DNA from: Lachnospiraceae bacterium
GTDB lineage: Bacteria > Bacillota > Clostridia > Lachnospirales > Lachnospiraceae
Direction: 5' to 3'
Assembly: GCA_024684215.1 (NCBI GenBank)
Contig: JAIKXH010000032.1
Span: 1 to 34,590, forward strand
Length of the DNA stretch: 34,590 bases
The translations under genes were made by a program, and so were the position numbers. Below, in pieces: positions 17,366 through 25,496 of this stretch; positions within the stretch are counted from its first letter, which is position 1; each line of letters starts with the position of its first letter. The notes under the pieces are model-generated. The model was not told the DNA's origin and did not search any database. It worked only from the letters and a program-made list of their open reading frames with translations.

Positions 17366-17819
17366 ATTGCAGATATTGCTGTAGATTCATCATTTTTGAT
17401 TTTATTTACAATCCGATATATTTTATATCCCGAAAAAAAATAGCAGAGTAGCAACAAGCTTTTCAGCCACGCCATAGAACCTATGGAATTATAAAGGTAC
17501 TTCCCCGTGATTTTACCTATTAACCACACAGGCAATTGCCACAGTGCTAGAATATATTGAGCTATAACCGAGTAGAATCCCCGCTGTTTATACACATAAA
17601 ACACCCCAGGCTCGCTGTGCTGCCTAGTTGCATAAAACTCTAATAATCTACCTGAAAATATGTAGTCCCAAACATCATACGAGCATTTCCCTACAACTAA
17701 AATATCATTATATATGCGTAAAACATAAAAAAATAGCCATGCAAGCCAGTAGAATCCAAAAAACGGGTTTAATATTCGACAATCTAAGCTTACCAAGCAT
17801 TTTTTAACTGTATCCGCAT
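17335..17819 (-). pseudogene. Truncated N-terminal part of a multi-pass membrane protein
   Basis: The open frame encodes about 150 residues with three or four membrane segments (WLAWLFFYVLRIY, YILALWQLPVWLIGKI, LKSLLLLCYFFSGYKIY) and YDVWDYIFSGRLLEFYA. It resembles the first part of a polytopic glycosyltransferase or polymerase. It ends at 17335 right after running into the SDR remnant. The frame itself has no good start. An ATG at 17819 has a strong AGGAGAGAG site but is out of frame by one base: adding one A to the A6 run at 17800-17805 would give a start MRIQLKK joined to the rest. The gene therefore seems broken at both ends. Confidence 0.65.
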
Positions 17820-17871
17820 TAAAGCTCTCTCCTATAATTAATATAATTATACTTAATCTTTAGTGGTTTAT

Positions 17872-19761
17872 TCATTCACCCTTATACTGATATGTAGTAA
17901 CTATCTCGCTCACAGCCTTCTTCACCTTCCACGGTTCTTCCCTACTGATTACATCAAGTTCATCAAGCTGTGTCTTGAAAAGCTCCCTATCAAAGTCAAT
18001 CGGCTTTCCAATATGGATAAGGTTATTAGCCGTGCTCTTAAGTCCCTCTTCCTTCATCAACATCTCTTCATACATCTTCTCTCCGGGCCGTAATCCTGTA
18101 AATACTATCTCTATATCGTCCCCAACTCTGTATCCGGAAAGCTTGATGAGGTTTTCTGCGAGGTCAACTATCTTTACCGGCTCGCCCATATCTAGGACGA
18201 ATATCTCGCCGCCTTTGGCATATGCCCCCGCCTGCATGATGAGTGATACCGCCTCCGGTATAGTCATAAAGTACCTGATGATGTTAGGATCCGTAACCGT
18301 TACCGGTCCTCCGGCCGCTATCTGCTTTTTAAAAAGCGGTATTACCGATCCGTTTGAACCCAGCACGTTTCCAAATCTTACAGCTACGAAATCAGTCTTT
18401 GACTGCTCGTTCATCATCTGTACCACCATCTCACACATTCTCTTAGATGCTCCCATGATATTGGTGGGATTTACCGCCTTGTCAGTGGATACAAGTACAA
18501 ACTTTTCTACCCCGTACCTATCCGCAGCCTTTGCGGTTTTATAGGTACCAAATACATTATTTTTTATAGCTTCTCCCGGGCTGTCCTCCATAAGCGGTAC
18601 ATGCTTATGTGCCGCCGCATGGTACACGATATTGGGTCTGTATTCCTCAAATATCTGATTTATTCTAAGCGTATTTCTTACAGAAGCGATTAGTACTACT
18701 AGGTCGAGCTCCGGGTACTTTCTCTTTAGCTCCTGCTGTATATCGTAGGCGTTGTTTTCGTATATATCTACGATTATAAGCCTTTTAGGCTCATGCTTGG
18801 CTACCTGCCTGCACAGCTCGCTACCGATGGAGCCGCCGCCTCCTGTTACCATTACGGTCTTGCCCTTAACGTATCCTGCTACTTCGTCTACATTTATTTT
18901 CGCCGGCTCTCTGCCAAGCAAATCCTCTATGTCTACTTCTCTAAGCTGGCTAACGGATACTTCTCCGTTTATAAGCTGATATATTCCCGGTACGATTTCA
19001 AGCTTGCATCCGGTCTCCTTACATATCTCAACCAATTTTTTAATCTCAGTCTTACTGGCTGTAGGGATTGCTATGACGATCTCGTCTATCTCATATTTTT
19101 TAACCGCATCGGGTATAGCCTCTCTGCCTCCCACGATGGGTACACCTCTCATCACCTTGCCGTGGCAGCCCGGGTTGTCATCTATTAGGCACTTTACCTT
19201 TTTGGAGAGCATCTGACTGCTTTCCATCTCTTTCATAATAGAGTTTCCGGCAGCTCCCGCACCTACGATTAATACATTTGAGAATGTATCTCTCTTTCTA
19301 AATACACCGCCTTTATTTTTAATAACTCTGATAAGTCTGTATGAAAATCTTGAAAGCAGAGTTAATCCGCCAAGTATAGCCATGTAGAACAGATAGTAGC
19401 TCCTCGGTATATGTACCTTAAATACTATAAATACTATCACCTGTAATGCAGAGTTGGATATTACGGCCATCACGACTTCTAAAAGTTCGCTGGCACTTGC
19501 ATACCTCCATACGCTTATGTATAACTTAAATAAAGTATATATGATTATCACCGATGCTATATTAAAGGGTAGCATCTTTAAAGCATTTCCTAGGAAATAC
19601 CTGTCAATCCCAGTAAACGAGAAATCAAATCTGACCCACAGCGCTCCCACCGTGGCTAAAAGTACAGAAAATATATCAGCTATGATAAAGAGAATCGTTC
19701 TGAATATCCTCTTTTTATCATTTCCAAAATATAAAATTGCTTTTTGTTCTTTTTTCTTCAT
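17872..19761 (-). CDS. pglF: Membrane UDP-GlcNAc 4,6-dehydratase, PglF/CapD-like
   Basis: The ATG at 19761 has GAGAGA upstream and gives 629 residues; a TTG 30 bases earlier is less likely. Four N-terminal membrane helices (about residues 20-140) precede a Rossmann-like regulatory domain (NVLIVGAGAAGNSI, about 162-175). The catalytic SDR domain has VMVTGGGGSIGSELC (from about 303) and STDKAVNPTNIMGASK with the catalytic Thr-Asp-Lys at 426-428. The enzyme removes water from UDP-GlcNAc to give UDP-4-keto-6-deoxy-GlcNAc, the first step to diNAc-bacillosamine. It follows its own extended -10 promoter and heads module A. Its codon and base use looks richer in G+C than the genes directly downstream. 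Confidence 0.92.
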   Translation of the reverse strand: MKKKEQKAILYFGNDKKRIFRTILFIIADIFSVLLATVGALWVRFDFSFTGIDRYFLGNALKMLPFNIASVIIIYTLFKLYISVWRYASASELLEVVMAVISNSALQVIVFIVFKVHIPRSYYLFYMAILGGLTLLSRFSYRLIRVIKNKGGVFRKRDTFSNVLIVGAGAAGNSIMKEMESSQMLSKKVKCLIDDNPGCHGKVMRGVPIVGGREAIPDAVKKYEIDEIVIAIPTASKTEIKKLVEICKETGCKLEIVPGIYQLINGEVSVSQLREVDIEDLLGREPAKINVDEVAGYVKGKTVMVTGGGGSIGSELCRQVAKHEPKRLIIVDIYENNAYDIQQELKRKYPELDLVVLIASVRNTLRINQIFEEYRPNIVYHAAAHKHVPLMEDSPGEAIKNNVFGTYKTAKAADRYGVEKFVLVSTDKAVNPTNIMGASKRMCEMVVQMMNEQSKTDFVAVRFGNVLGSNGSVIPLFKKQIAAGGPVTVTDPNIIRYFMTIPEAVSLIMQAGAYAKGGEIFVLDMGEPVKIVDLAENLIKLSGYRVGDDIEIVFTGLRPGEKMYEEMLMKEEGLKSTANNLIHIGKPIDFDRELFKTQLDELDVISREEPWKVKKAVSEIVTTYQYKGE

Positions 19762-19799
19762 AGCATTTCTCTCAGATTTCTTTATACACAATCTTATAT

Positions 19800-19808
19800 A
19801 TTATAACA
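19800..19808 (-). promoter_or_regulatory. Extended -10 promoter of pglF and possibly module A
   Basis: On the minus strand TGTTATAAT (TGn plus a consensus TATAAT) ends 38 bases before the pglF ATG. It lies in an A+T-rich gap after the GT2 stop. The -35 region is weak (TTGTAA at short spacing). The transcript would start near 19793 with a short leader holding the GAGAGA site. Confidence 0.55.
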
Positions 19809-19850
19809 TAACATAAATATTACAAGTATGTTACTATTTACAAATATTTC

Positions 19851-20558
19851 CTATATAAATCGCATACTCTTCAGCAAGTTTACCCTCTCCTTTATCATCA
19901 CCGGCACCGGATTTCTGTGCCTCGGATTTACCGCCTCATCATGCCACCTGTAAAGTAAGAATTCATCGGGGATATATATCAGCTTCCCCCTCTTACATAG
20001 ACTTAAGCCTATATACCTGTCATGCATCGGTATATAATCCGGCATAGGTAAAAACTTATCCGCAATTTCTCTCTTGAAAGCAAGACAGCTCCCCTGTACC
20101 GGATTTATCCAAAATATATTAAAGCTCCTGATCCTATACCTGTCCCTCTTTTTAGGCTGCTCATCTATCGGCTTATCGTCCGGTCCTATATTGATATGCC
20201 CATGGACCACTCCGCTTATCTTCGAATCCTTTTCAAACTCTTTTAATACGGTTTCTACCTTGCCCGGCGCCCATATATCATCCTGGTCCGACAAAAATAC
20301 TATATCTCCCGTACACAGCGATATCGCATTCTCAAAATTTTTGATTACGCCTTTTTTATCGCACAAAACGGGCTTTATCCTGCTATCCTTTTTTGCATAC
20401 TCGCTTACAATCTCCCACGTCCTGTCCTTGCCGGGATTTACCGAGATTATAAGTTCATCCCCCTCGCGCAGCTGAGCGCTTATCGAATCAATTTGCTTTC
20501 CTATGTACTTTTCCCCATTGTACGCGGCCATCGCCACGGATACGCTATATCTATTCAT
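19851..20558 (-). CDS. Glycosyltransferase family 2, rhamnosyltransferase-like
   Basis: The start at 20558 gives 235 residues beginning MNRYSVSVAMAAYNGEKYI, the GT2 N-terminus. Acidic residues at 91-94 (SDQDDIW) are the metal/nucleotide-sugar binding motif. GSCLAFKREIADKFLP and HDRYIGLSLC follow, then FLLYRWHDEAVNPRH, a C-terminal block found in rhamnosyltransferase-like GT2 proteins. An in-frame extension to 20615 reads into the repeat array and is probably not translated. The protein is somewhat short for the family (usually about 300), with an abrupt end after KSMRFI. It lacks membrane helices and would act at the cytoplasmic face. The ribosome binding site is weak. Confidence 0.82.
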   Translation of the reverse strand: MNRYSVSVAMAAYNGEKYIGKQIDSISAQLREGDELIISVNPGKDRTWEIVSEYAKKDSRIKPVLCDKKGVIKNFENAISLCTGDIVFLSDQDDIWAPGKVETVLKEFEKDSKISGVVHGHINIGPDDKPIDEQPKKRDRYRIRSFNIFWINPVQGSCLAFKREIADKFLPMPDYIPMHDRYIGLSLCKRGKLIYIPDEFLLYRWHDEAVNPRHRNPVPVMIKERVNLLKSMRFI

Positions 20559-20580
20559 AATTTTCTTTTGATGTTTGTTT

Positions 20581-20943
20581 GCCCCGCAGTGATTATATTT
20601 TCCACAAGCAGGCACTGTGATTATCCTTATTTATTCTTATATTTATTTTTACTGCCCCGCGGTGATTATATTTTCCGCAAACAGGCACTGTGATTATCCT
20701 TATTTATTCTTATATTTATTTTTACTGCCCCGCGGTGATTATATATTCCACAAGCAGGCACTGTGACGCCGTCGGTACTTTGCGAGATTATGCTTGCATA
20801 TATCGAGCTTAGTACCGCTACGTGCGGAACGTGTAGCGGAAGCGCGCCTGCGGTGGAATATATATTCACTGTGGGGCGCAAATTACTATCATTAATTCTG
20901 ATTATACAAGCGCCTGCGGTGGAATATATATTCACCGCGGGGC
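20581..20943. repeat. Palindromic repeat array: three direct and two inverted copies
   Basis: A 32-34 base unit starting GCCCCGCGGTGA and ending in CAGGC, with an A+T-rich centre, occurs at 20581-20614, 20654-20687 and 20727-20760. In reverse orientation it occurs at 20846-20877 and 20912-20943. The direct copies lie on a 73-base period, and the 39-base spacer between copies 1-2 and 2-3 is identical. The inverted copies begin 66 bases apart. The inverted copies are themselves near-perfect hairpins (GCGGTG...CACCGC). Together the array fills most of the 447-base gap between the GT2 gene and the plus-strand gene at 21006. I see no gene in it. Confidence 0.9.
20727..20877. mobile_element. REPIN/MITE-like core with terminal inverted repeats
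   Basis: Copies 3 and 4 of the repeat face each other at the ends of a 151-base segment. Inside are further inverted repeats: CGGTACT (20773-20779) with AGTACCG (20811-20817), and CCGCTAC (20815-20821) with GTAGCGG (20833-20839). This is the layout of a miniature non-coding mobile element or a REPIN. No target duplication is evident, because the flanks are further repeat copies. Confidence 0.45.
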
Positions 20944-20990
20944 TTTCAACCATCTTAATAAAATAATAATAATTATTTCCCCTCCACCTA

Positions 20991-20999
20991 TGCTATAAT
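20991..20999 (+). promoter_or_regulatory. Extended -10 element directly before a plus-strand start codon
   Basis: TGCTATAAT (TGn plus TATAAT) ends 6 bases before the ATG at 21006. The expected transcription start falls on or beside the A of the ATG. There is no Shine-Dalgarno sequence, so the mRNA may be leaderless. No good -35 is visible. Confidence 0.55.
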
Positions 21000-21005
21000 C
21001 GAGCC

Positions 21006-21986
21006 ATGAAAAAATTTATTAAAACACACCTACACACCCTACTTATCCTCGCCGGCATCCTCCTCATCATCGGGCTTGTCGCTTTTATTGTGCTCAGATT
21101 TACCAACTTTATCAACTTCGTAACCATCGATAAAGAAATCTCTGACGAGGCCATCGCCTCATACACAGACAACAACGATATCGTGATGCCCGTGCTGGAT
21201 AAAGACGGCTATATCTTAAAGCGCGATGTGGAAAATATCCTCATCCTCGGAAACGGCCCCTTCGCTTTAGACAAAGACAGTAAAAACGGACTGGCCGCTA
21301 TGCTCGCCGACAAAACCGGAGCAAACGTTATAAACTGTGCGCTCCCCGGCACTTATGCCTGCCAGATTGATACCGAAAATATTTTAACCAATCCAATGGA
21401 TGTCTACTCGCCCTACTACCTCGCAATGTACAAAGCCTTCCCCGAAGCCGTAAGCGAGCAGTTTGACGCCGCTTATAAAGCTCTCGGCTCCGACAATCCG
21501 GAGGGGGCAAAGGAAGTCTTAGATACCCTTTCAAGCCTCGATATGTCTACGGTCCAGGTTCTCGTACTATTCTACGACCTGACCGACTACTATATGGACC
21601 ATCCCCGCGATTCTAAGGATGCAGCTTTAGATGAAGGTTCCTTTGGCGGAAATATATACCGTACGGTCCATCTTTTTAACGCAGTCTATCCCGAGGTGCG
21701 CATCATCGTGATGTCACCCTATTACAATCCTGCAAAGGATGATAACGGCAACGAGATAAGCGCGGAACTTGTAAAAAACTCCTACGGCAATCCTTCCGCT
21801 TACGTATATGCCGAGATCGGTACTGTTCAAAGTATCTGCACCGCAAGCTTTATGGACAACTACTTCGGCTCAATTACGGAGGATAACTATACGGGCTATC
21901 TTAATTCCGACGGCCGCACCTTAAACAAAGCCGGCCGCGAGCTTATGACTAAGCGCCTCGTATCGTTCATCACCGCTTTTAAGTGA
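21006..21986 (+). CDS. Membrane-anchored SGNH-hydrolase-like protein, probably catalytically inactive
   Basis: The 326-residue protein has an N-terminal membrane anchor (about residues 9-30) and an extracytoplasmic domain with the SGNH order. ENILILGNGPFA lies where active members have GDS, but here Gly82-Asn83-Gly84. GANVINCALPGT is the block II-like segment, VLVLFYDLTDYY takes the block III position, and SDGRTLNKAGREL comes at the end, where active members have DxxH but here Asp302...Thr305. The nucleophilic Ser and the catalytic His are therefore both missing. Its neighbours are glycan genes, and an apparently active SGNH protein is encoded at 29335-30348. It may bind rather than hydrolyse acyl-sugars; this is inference. 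It has its own promoter-like element and no Shine-Dalgarno. Confidence 0.7.
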   Translation: MKKFIKTHLHTLLILAGILLIIGLVAFIVLRFTNFINFVTIDKEISDEAIASYTDNNDIVMPVLDKDGYILKRDVENILILGNGPFALDKDSKNGLAAMLADKTGANVINCALPGTYACQIDTENILTNPMDVYSPYYLAMYKAFPEAVSEQFDAAYKALGSDNPEGAKEVLDTLSSLDMSTVQVLVLFYDLTDYYMDHPRDSKDAALDEGSFGGNIYRTVHLFNAVYPEVRIIVMSPYYNPAKDDNGNEISAELVKNSYGNPSAYVYAEIGTVQSICTASFMDNYFGSITEDNYTGYLNSDGRTLNKAGRELMTKRLVSFITAFK

Positions 21987-22017
21987 TCAGTATATTCTTA
22001 AGTGATCAGCTTATTTA

Positions 22018-22073
22018 TTTTACGGATTATCCTTTCGCTTATATGTATATATTAAGCATACGGATCCGTAAAA
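22018..22073. terminator. Inverted repeat between converging genes
   Basis: TTTTACGGAT (22018-22027) pairs with ATCCGTAAAA (22064-22073) around a 36-base loop that contains a second weak stem (GCTTA/TAAGC). It lies where the plus-strand gene (ends 21986) meets the minus-strand gene (ends 22052). It could be a two-way terminator, but the loop is long and part of it is coding. Confidence 0.25.
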
Positions 22074-22828
22074 TCCATTGACAGATTTTTGTAAATCACA
22101 TATCCGTCTACGTGGGAATATTCCTCCATACCGTAATCCGCCGGATTGCCGGATATGGGCTTATCCTCACTCAGTATTATATAATGGCAACTTAAGTTAT
22201 CCGCTTCGGTTGCCATTTTTTCTGCGCTAACCGTTGGTTTTTCTAACTCTTCCCTCAGATGAGTAGAGCTTCCGTCCGTGCCGTATACATATAGATCATC
22301 CCAGCCGTAAGGCATTACCACAAGTGCGGTATACTGCCTTACGTACACGAGGTACTCTGCCGGAAATGCCGCCCTTACTTCTCTGCCGGGTATCACTATC
22401 TCATCACATATATCTGCCACTTCCTGCGGCACATGGTACTCATTTTCCGCAATGCTGAATCTGTCGTCGGTATATATAAGTCTCCCTCCAAGTATGATCA
22501 AGAAAAGCATACCTGCTGCCACAAGCACCTTCGCCTTTCCCCTTAGCCTTATCACCGCTTCGCAGGCCGCATCGGCTATTGTTATGGTCACAGGCAGCAT
22601 CCACAAAAGCCTGTAATACACCTCATCGTCGGCATATTTTTTCATCGCCATAGCCGTAAGCGGATTGATAAATATTAAAAGCACCGCCATCGGCATATAG
22701 ATGAAAACTATCCTGCGCTCTTTCCTTTTTTCAGTGATAAAAAGATACACGAGTGCGACGAGATAATAGACTATTATCAGTCCCCAACCAATATATGAAC
22801 TTAAATGTGAGACAACTGTGTTCCACAT
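22052..22828 (-). CDS. Membrane protein with four TM helices and a C-terminal soluble domain
   Basis: The 258-residue protein begins MWNTVVSHLSSYIGWGLI. It has about four membrane helices, with YADDEVYYRLLWMLPVTI between helices. A soluble domain of about 120 residues contains AEYLVYVRQYTALVVMPYG and HYIILSEDKPISG. I recall similar stand-alone proteins in Lachnospiraceae glycan loci but no assigned function. GAGGAC 5 bases before the ATG supports an independent gene. Alternatively it could be the 3' part of the DUF6077-like gene upstream, separated by a stop and 75 bases. The two together would make one large membrane protein, so this needs comparison with homologues. It is the last gene of the module B operon. 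Confidence 0.65.
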   Translation of the reverse strand: MWNTVVSHLSSYIGWGLIIVYYLVALVYLFITEKRKERRIVFIYMPMAVLLIFINPLTAMAMKKYADDEVYYRLLWMLPVTITIADAACEAVIRLRGKAKVLVAAGMLFLIILGGRLIYTDDRFSIAENEYHVPQEVADICDEIVIPGREVRAAFPAEYLVYVRQYTALVVMPYGWDDLYVYGTDGSSTHLREELEKPTVSAEKMATEADNLSCHYIILSEDKPISGNPADYGMEEYSHVDGYVIYKNLSMDFTDPYA

Positions 22829-22903
22829 ACTATGTCCTCATATCTACAAAAATTCAATGTAAAAAAAATTCTTTAATCAATATAAAAGATAATTCTTTCG
22901 CCG

Positions 22904-24085
22904 TTAAAACTTTAGATACATAAGTGCAAATATTAAGCACGGCAAGCACCCGGCCGCCATCGGCAAAAGATGCCTTACCTTTTTTAGCATAAATGCTCCT
23001 ATTACCGCGCATATAAATATCGGCAGTGCGCAAAGAAGTGCTCCAAGCGTACTGCAAAGGCACCCTGACATATTCAGAGCAAAGAGCATTATATAAAGCC
23101 TTATATCTGTCTTTTTGTTTTCGGACAGGCTCTTTAAAATCATATATAAACATATGACTATCCCGGGGATTATAAGCGACGCTATGGTAGCTTTTCCTTC
23201 CCTTATCCTCGTCATAAAAAACTTTTCCGGAGTCATATATGATGTAAATCCAAACAGGTTTAATGCTATAACAAAAAGCATATATACCGGCAAATGCCTT
23301 CTTTTATCGCCGAGTAAAGTTCTACCGATCACGGCATATACCATATATGTCATAGTCATATGAACAGCAGGCAGCACCACATGCGCAATGCTCACCGCCT
23401 TTATCCCTGTAAGCGACGATATAAAAGCAAGCCACAGCGGAAAAGGCGCCAGTCCGTGCCTAAAATCTATATCCGTAGAGGCCCCGGTATAGGGTATAGT
23501 ATTATAAAACCTGCTTGCCTCCACAGCGCTCGTAGCCTCCGACACATAGTACGAATCGTCCACTTCCATATATGCCAAAACTATCTGCAAGACTACCTGC
23601 ACTGCTATTAGGATTATGACGGCTATCCATAGAATCCTGTATGCATTTATCTTCACTGATTCTTCTTGCTTTGATATAACCTGCTTTGATTTCTCCTGAT
23701 TTGATGTTGCTTTTAGAGGATTTGTATTTTTATCAGTTAAGTCTTTGTCATAATCCCCGGTTGCAATTCCTTTATTACCTCTATGCTTTAGTGCCCCTAC
23801 TGTCCCCACGATAACGCTTACGCCCACCGCCACAGCTATCGCGATCAGATAAAAGGCTTTAAGGGTAACCATATCCTTTCCCTTAAGCACGCACCATACC
23901 GCGATAGGCTGGAATAAACACCACAAAAGGAGCTGACCCAAAAACCAGCTCCAAATGAATTTTTCTATGATAGAGTTTTTATCGCCGCTTAGGGTTTTGC
24001 TTTGAGGGATTATATATCCCCCGCCCGCCGCTATCGGCAGCGCTATTAGAATCAGCAGCGCAAAACTAAGATTCAAAAGGTTCAT
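22904..24085 (-). CDS. Multi-pass membrane protein, DUF6077-like
   Basis: From the ATG at 24085 the protein is 393 residues; an ATG 18 bases earlier is equally in frame, and neither has a clear ribosome binding site. It has about 10 membrane helices. A polar linker of about 50 residues (roughly 105-155) contains repeated Lys/Gln/Glu/Ser motifs. The block EVDDSYYVSEATSAVEASRF followed by IPYTG resembles the extracytoplasmic loop of DUF6077 proteins, a family known from Clostridia and of unknown function, possibly GT-C-like. The start overlaps the upstream gene's end. The protein stops just after LIFALMYLKF without the soluble tail some relatives may have; that part may be encoded by the next gene. 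Confidence 0.68.
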   Translation of the reverse strand: MNLLNLSFALLILIALPIAAGGGYIIPQSKTLSGDKNSIIEKFIWSWFLGQLLLWCLFQPIAVWCVLKGKDMVTLKAFYLIAIAVAVGVSVIVGTVGALKHRGNKGIATGDYDKDLTDKNTNPLKATSNQEKSKQVISKQEESVKINAYRILWIAVIILIAVQVVLQIVLAYMEVDDSYYVSEATSAVEASRFYNTIPYTGASTDIDFRHGLAPFPLWLAFISSLTGIKAVSIAHVVLPAVHMTMTYMVYAVIGRTLLGDKRRHLPVYMLFVIALNLFGFTSYMTPEKFFMTRIREGKATIASLIIPGIVICLYMILKSLSENKKTDIRLYIMLFALNMSGCLCSTLGALLCALPIFICAVIGAFMLKKVRHLLPMAAGCLPCLIFALMYLKF

Positions 24086-25493
24086 AGAGTTCCCGTTTCT
24101 CATCCACAGAAAATATTATAAATAACAGTAATAAAACGTTTGAAAATCCTGCTGCCTTGTAATCATACACGCAGCTTCCTGAAAAAGTATTTATTATGGC
24201 AATCAGTACTCCCATCACCACGCAAAGTACCACCAAAGCTTTTCCGTCAGGGAAAATCTTCACTCCCTTGGGCTTTCCTTTAAGCCTGCCCTGGATTCTC
24301 ATCATCCACAAAACAGCGCCTATTATGCCGGCTGCGCCGAACCAAAAGAGGCTGTAGTCCATATAGTACTTTGAAAACTTAGGAGCATTTCTCATAAATA
24401 CATCATAGTTTCTGGGCGTATATGATAAATACTCAGTCTTTTCCAAAGTCATTTTCGTTATAACAGGGGGGATTGCATATCCTGCAAAATCTGCAAAAGT
24501 ATCATGGAGCACGTCTCCGTAATTGGTCTGTATGGCGTCCTTCACGATCTTCATATAAAACTTCTTGGACTCTTTAACCCCAAGCTTTTCCTCGATCATG
24601 GGCTCTGCCAGAGTTTTCATGCTTTCTCTATGCTTAAGCACTTCCTCATAGGCATCATCGCCTATTACCTCTATGATCCAATATCTGATATTTCCGGGGT
24701 GCGAGAGCTCCTTCCAGGCCACTCTGTCAAAGAGAGCCACCTCAATACTTTTTTGAGGGCGCACAGGATTAGTTTTATCGCTCGCAAGATTGTAAAGTCC
24801 CACGATAAGTACCGCAAAGAGAACAAATATAATGATTGGGTACTGTCTTTTCTTAATCTTTAGCTTATTTTGATAGCGCAAAGCTCTGATAAGTATCGCT
24901 GCGGCAGGTATCGCTCCGATAAACAGAAAATCAAAATTTGTCAGAGCCGCGAGCAGCCAAAACAGGCATATATGCCCCATCTCAAAACTAAATACCTTGG
25001 GAATCACCAGCGTAAGTCCGTTCCAGTATTTTGAAACCATCGCTATCTCGAGCATCAAAAAGCTGAGAGCAAATGAGTTCGGCAATATAGCCATGCTACT
25101 TTGAAGTATCAGCGGGAATGTCGCGATCGCAAATCCGCTAAAAAGTGCAAAATACTTTTTAAACACCACGGGGCCCAGCTCATGAACCAGAAAAAATCCC
25201 GCGCATACGCTTAATGCAAGCTGGAGTACATACATCACAGAATACCAGGAAATCCCCGTAGCCATGCCAAGGAGTCTGATTACCAGGAGTATTGCAGGAT
25301 ATAATACGCCGGTATATATATTGCAGGAAAAGCTTCCCGATACCGCCACATTTGCAGCAGAGTCCCCAAACATCTGCACATAGCCTATGTTTTTTATTAC
25401 ATAAATGATTCCGAATACTATCTGCGCCGCAAAGCCCAATATTATTATTTTACTTAAAATGCCTGTAACAAGCCTTCTTACTTTATTTTCCAT
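24066..25493 (-). CDS. Multi-pass membrane protein, possibly GT-C-type glycosyltransferase
   Basis: The 475-residue protein has about 10-11 membrane helices. A first extracytoplasmic loop contains YVQMFGDSAANVAVSGSFS and CNIYTGVLYPAILLVIRLLG. A soluble region of about 130 residues in the second half (roughly 245-375) contains SHPGNIRYWIIEVIGDDAYE. The general shape is that of a GT-C sugar transferase or a partner of one, but no family signature is certain to me. It starts 3 bases after the WecE-type gene ends and overlaps the DUF6077-like gene by 20 bases, so the three are translated as a block. Function unknown. Confidence 0.7.
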   Translation of the reverse strand: MENKVRRLVTGILSKIIILGFAAQIVFGIIYVIKNIGYVQMFGDSAANVAVSGSFSCNIYTGVLYPAILLVIRLLGMATGISWYSVMYVLQLALSVCAGFFLVHELGPVVFKKYFALFSGFAIATFPLILQSSMAILPNSFALSFLMLEIAMVSKYWNGLTLVIPKVFSFEMGHICLFWLLAALTNFDFLFIGAIPAAAILIRALRYQNKLKIKKRQYPIIIFVLFAVLIVGLYNLASDKTNPVRPQKSIEVALFDRVAWKELSHPGNIRYWIIEVIGDDAYEEVLKHRESMKTLAEPMIEEKLGVKESKKFYMKIVKDAIQTNYGDVLHDTFADFAGYAIPPVITKMTLEKTEYLSYTPRNYDVFMRNAPKFSKYYMDYSLFWFGAAGIIGAVLWMMRIQGRLKGKPKGVKIFPDGKALVVLCVVMGVLIAIINTFSGSCVYDYKAAGFSNVLLLLFIIFSVDEKRELYEPFES

Positions 25494-25496
25494 AGG

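Noticed and set aside
17975-18544. Plus-strand open frame of 189 codons opposite pglF
   Set aside because: It lies fully antisense to a strongly conserved catalytic region; its composition reflects the complementary strand and no protein family is recognisable.
20559-20615. N-terminal extension of the GT2 protein
   Set aside because: The extra 19 residues come from the edge of the repeat array, while the GT2 fold begins at MNRYSVSV.
20581-20760. Possible CRISPR array
   Set aside because: There are only three direct copies, the 'spacers' are identical to each other, and no cas genes are present.
20666-20953. Minus-strand open frame of 95 codons in the repeat array
   Set aside because: It is made of translated repeat units (VNIYSTAGA occurs twice) with no ribosome binding site, and the repeats are non-coding palindromes.
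22854-23153. Minus-strand open frame overlapping the end of the DUF6077-like gene
   Set aside because: It is in another frame of a hydrophobic coding sequence, with no site and no recognisable domain; considered as a possible continuation of the gene but it does not join sensibly.
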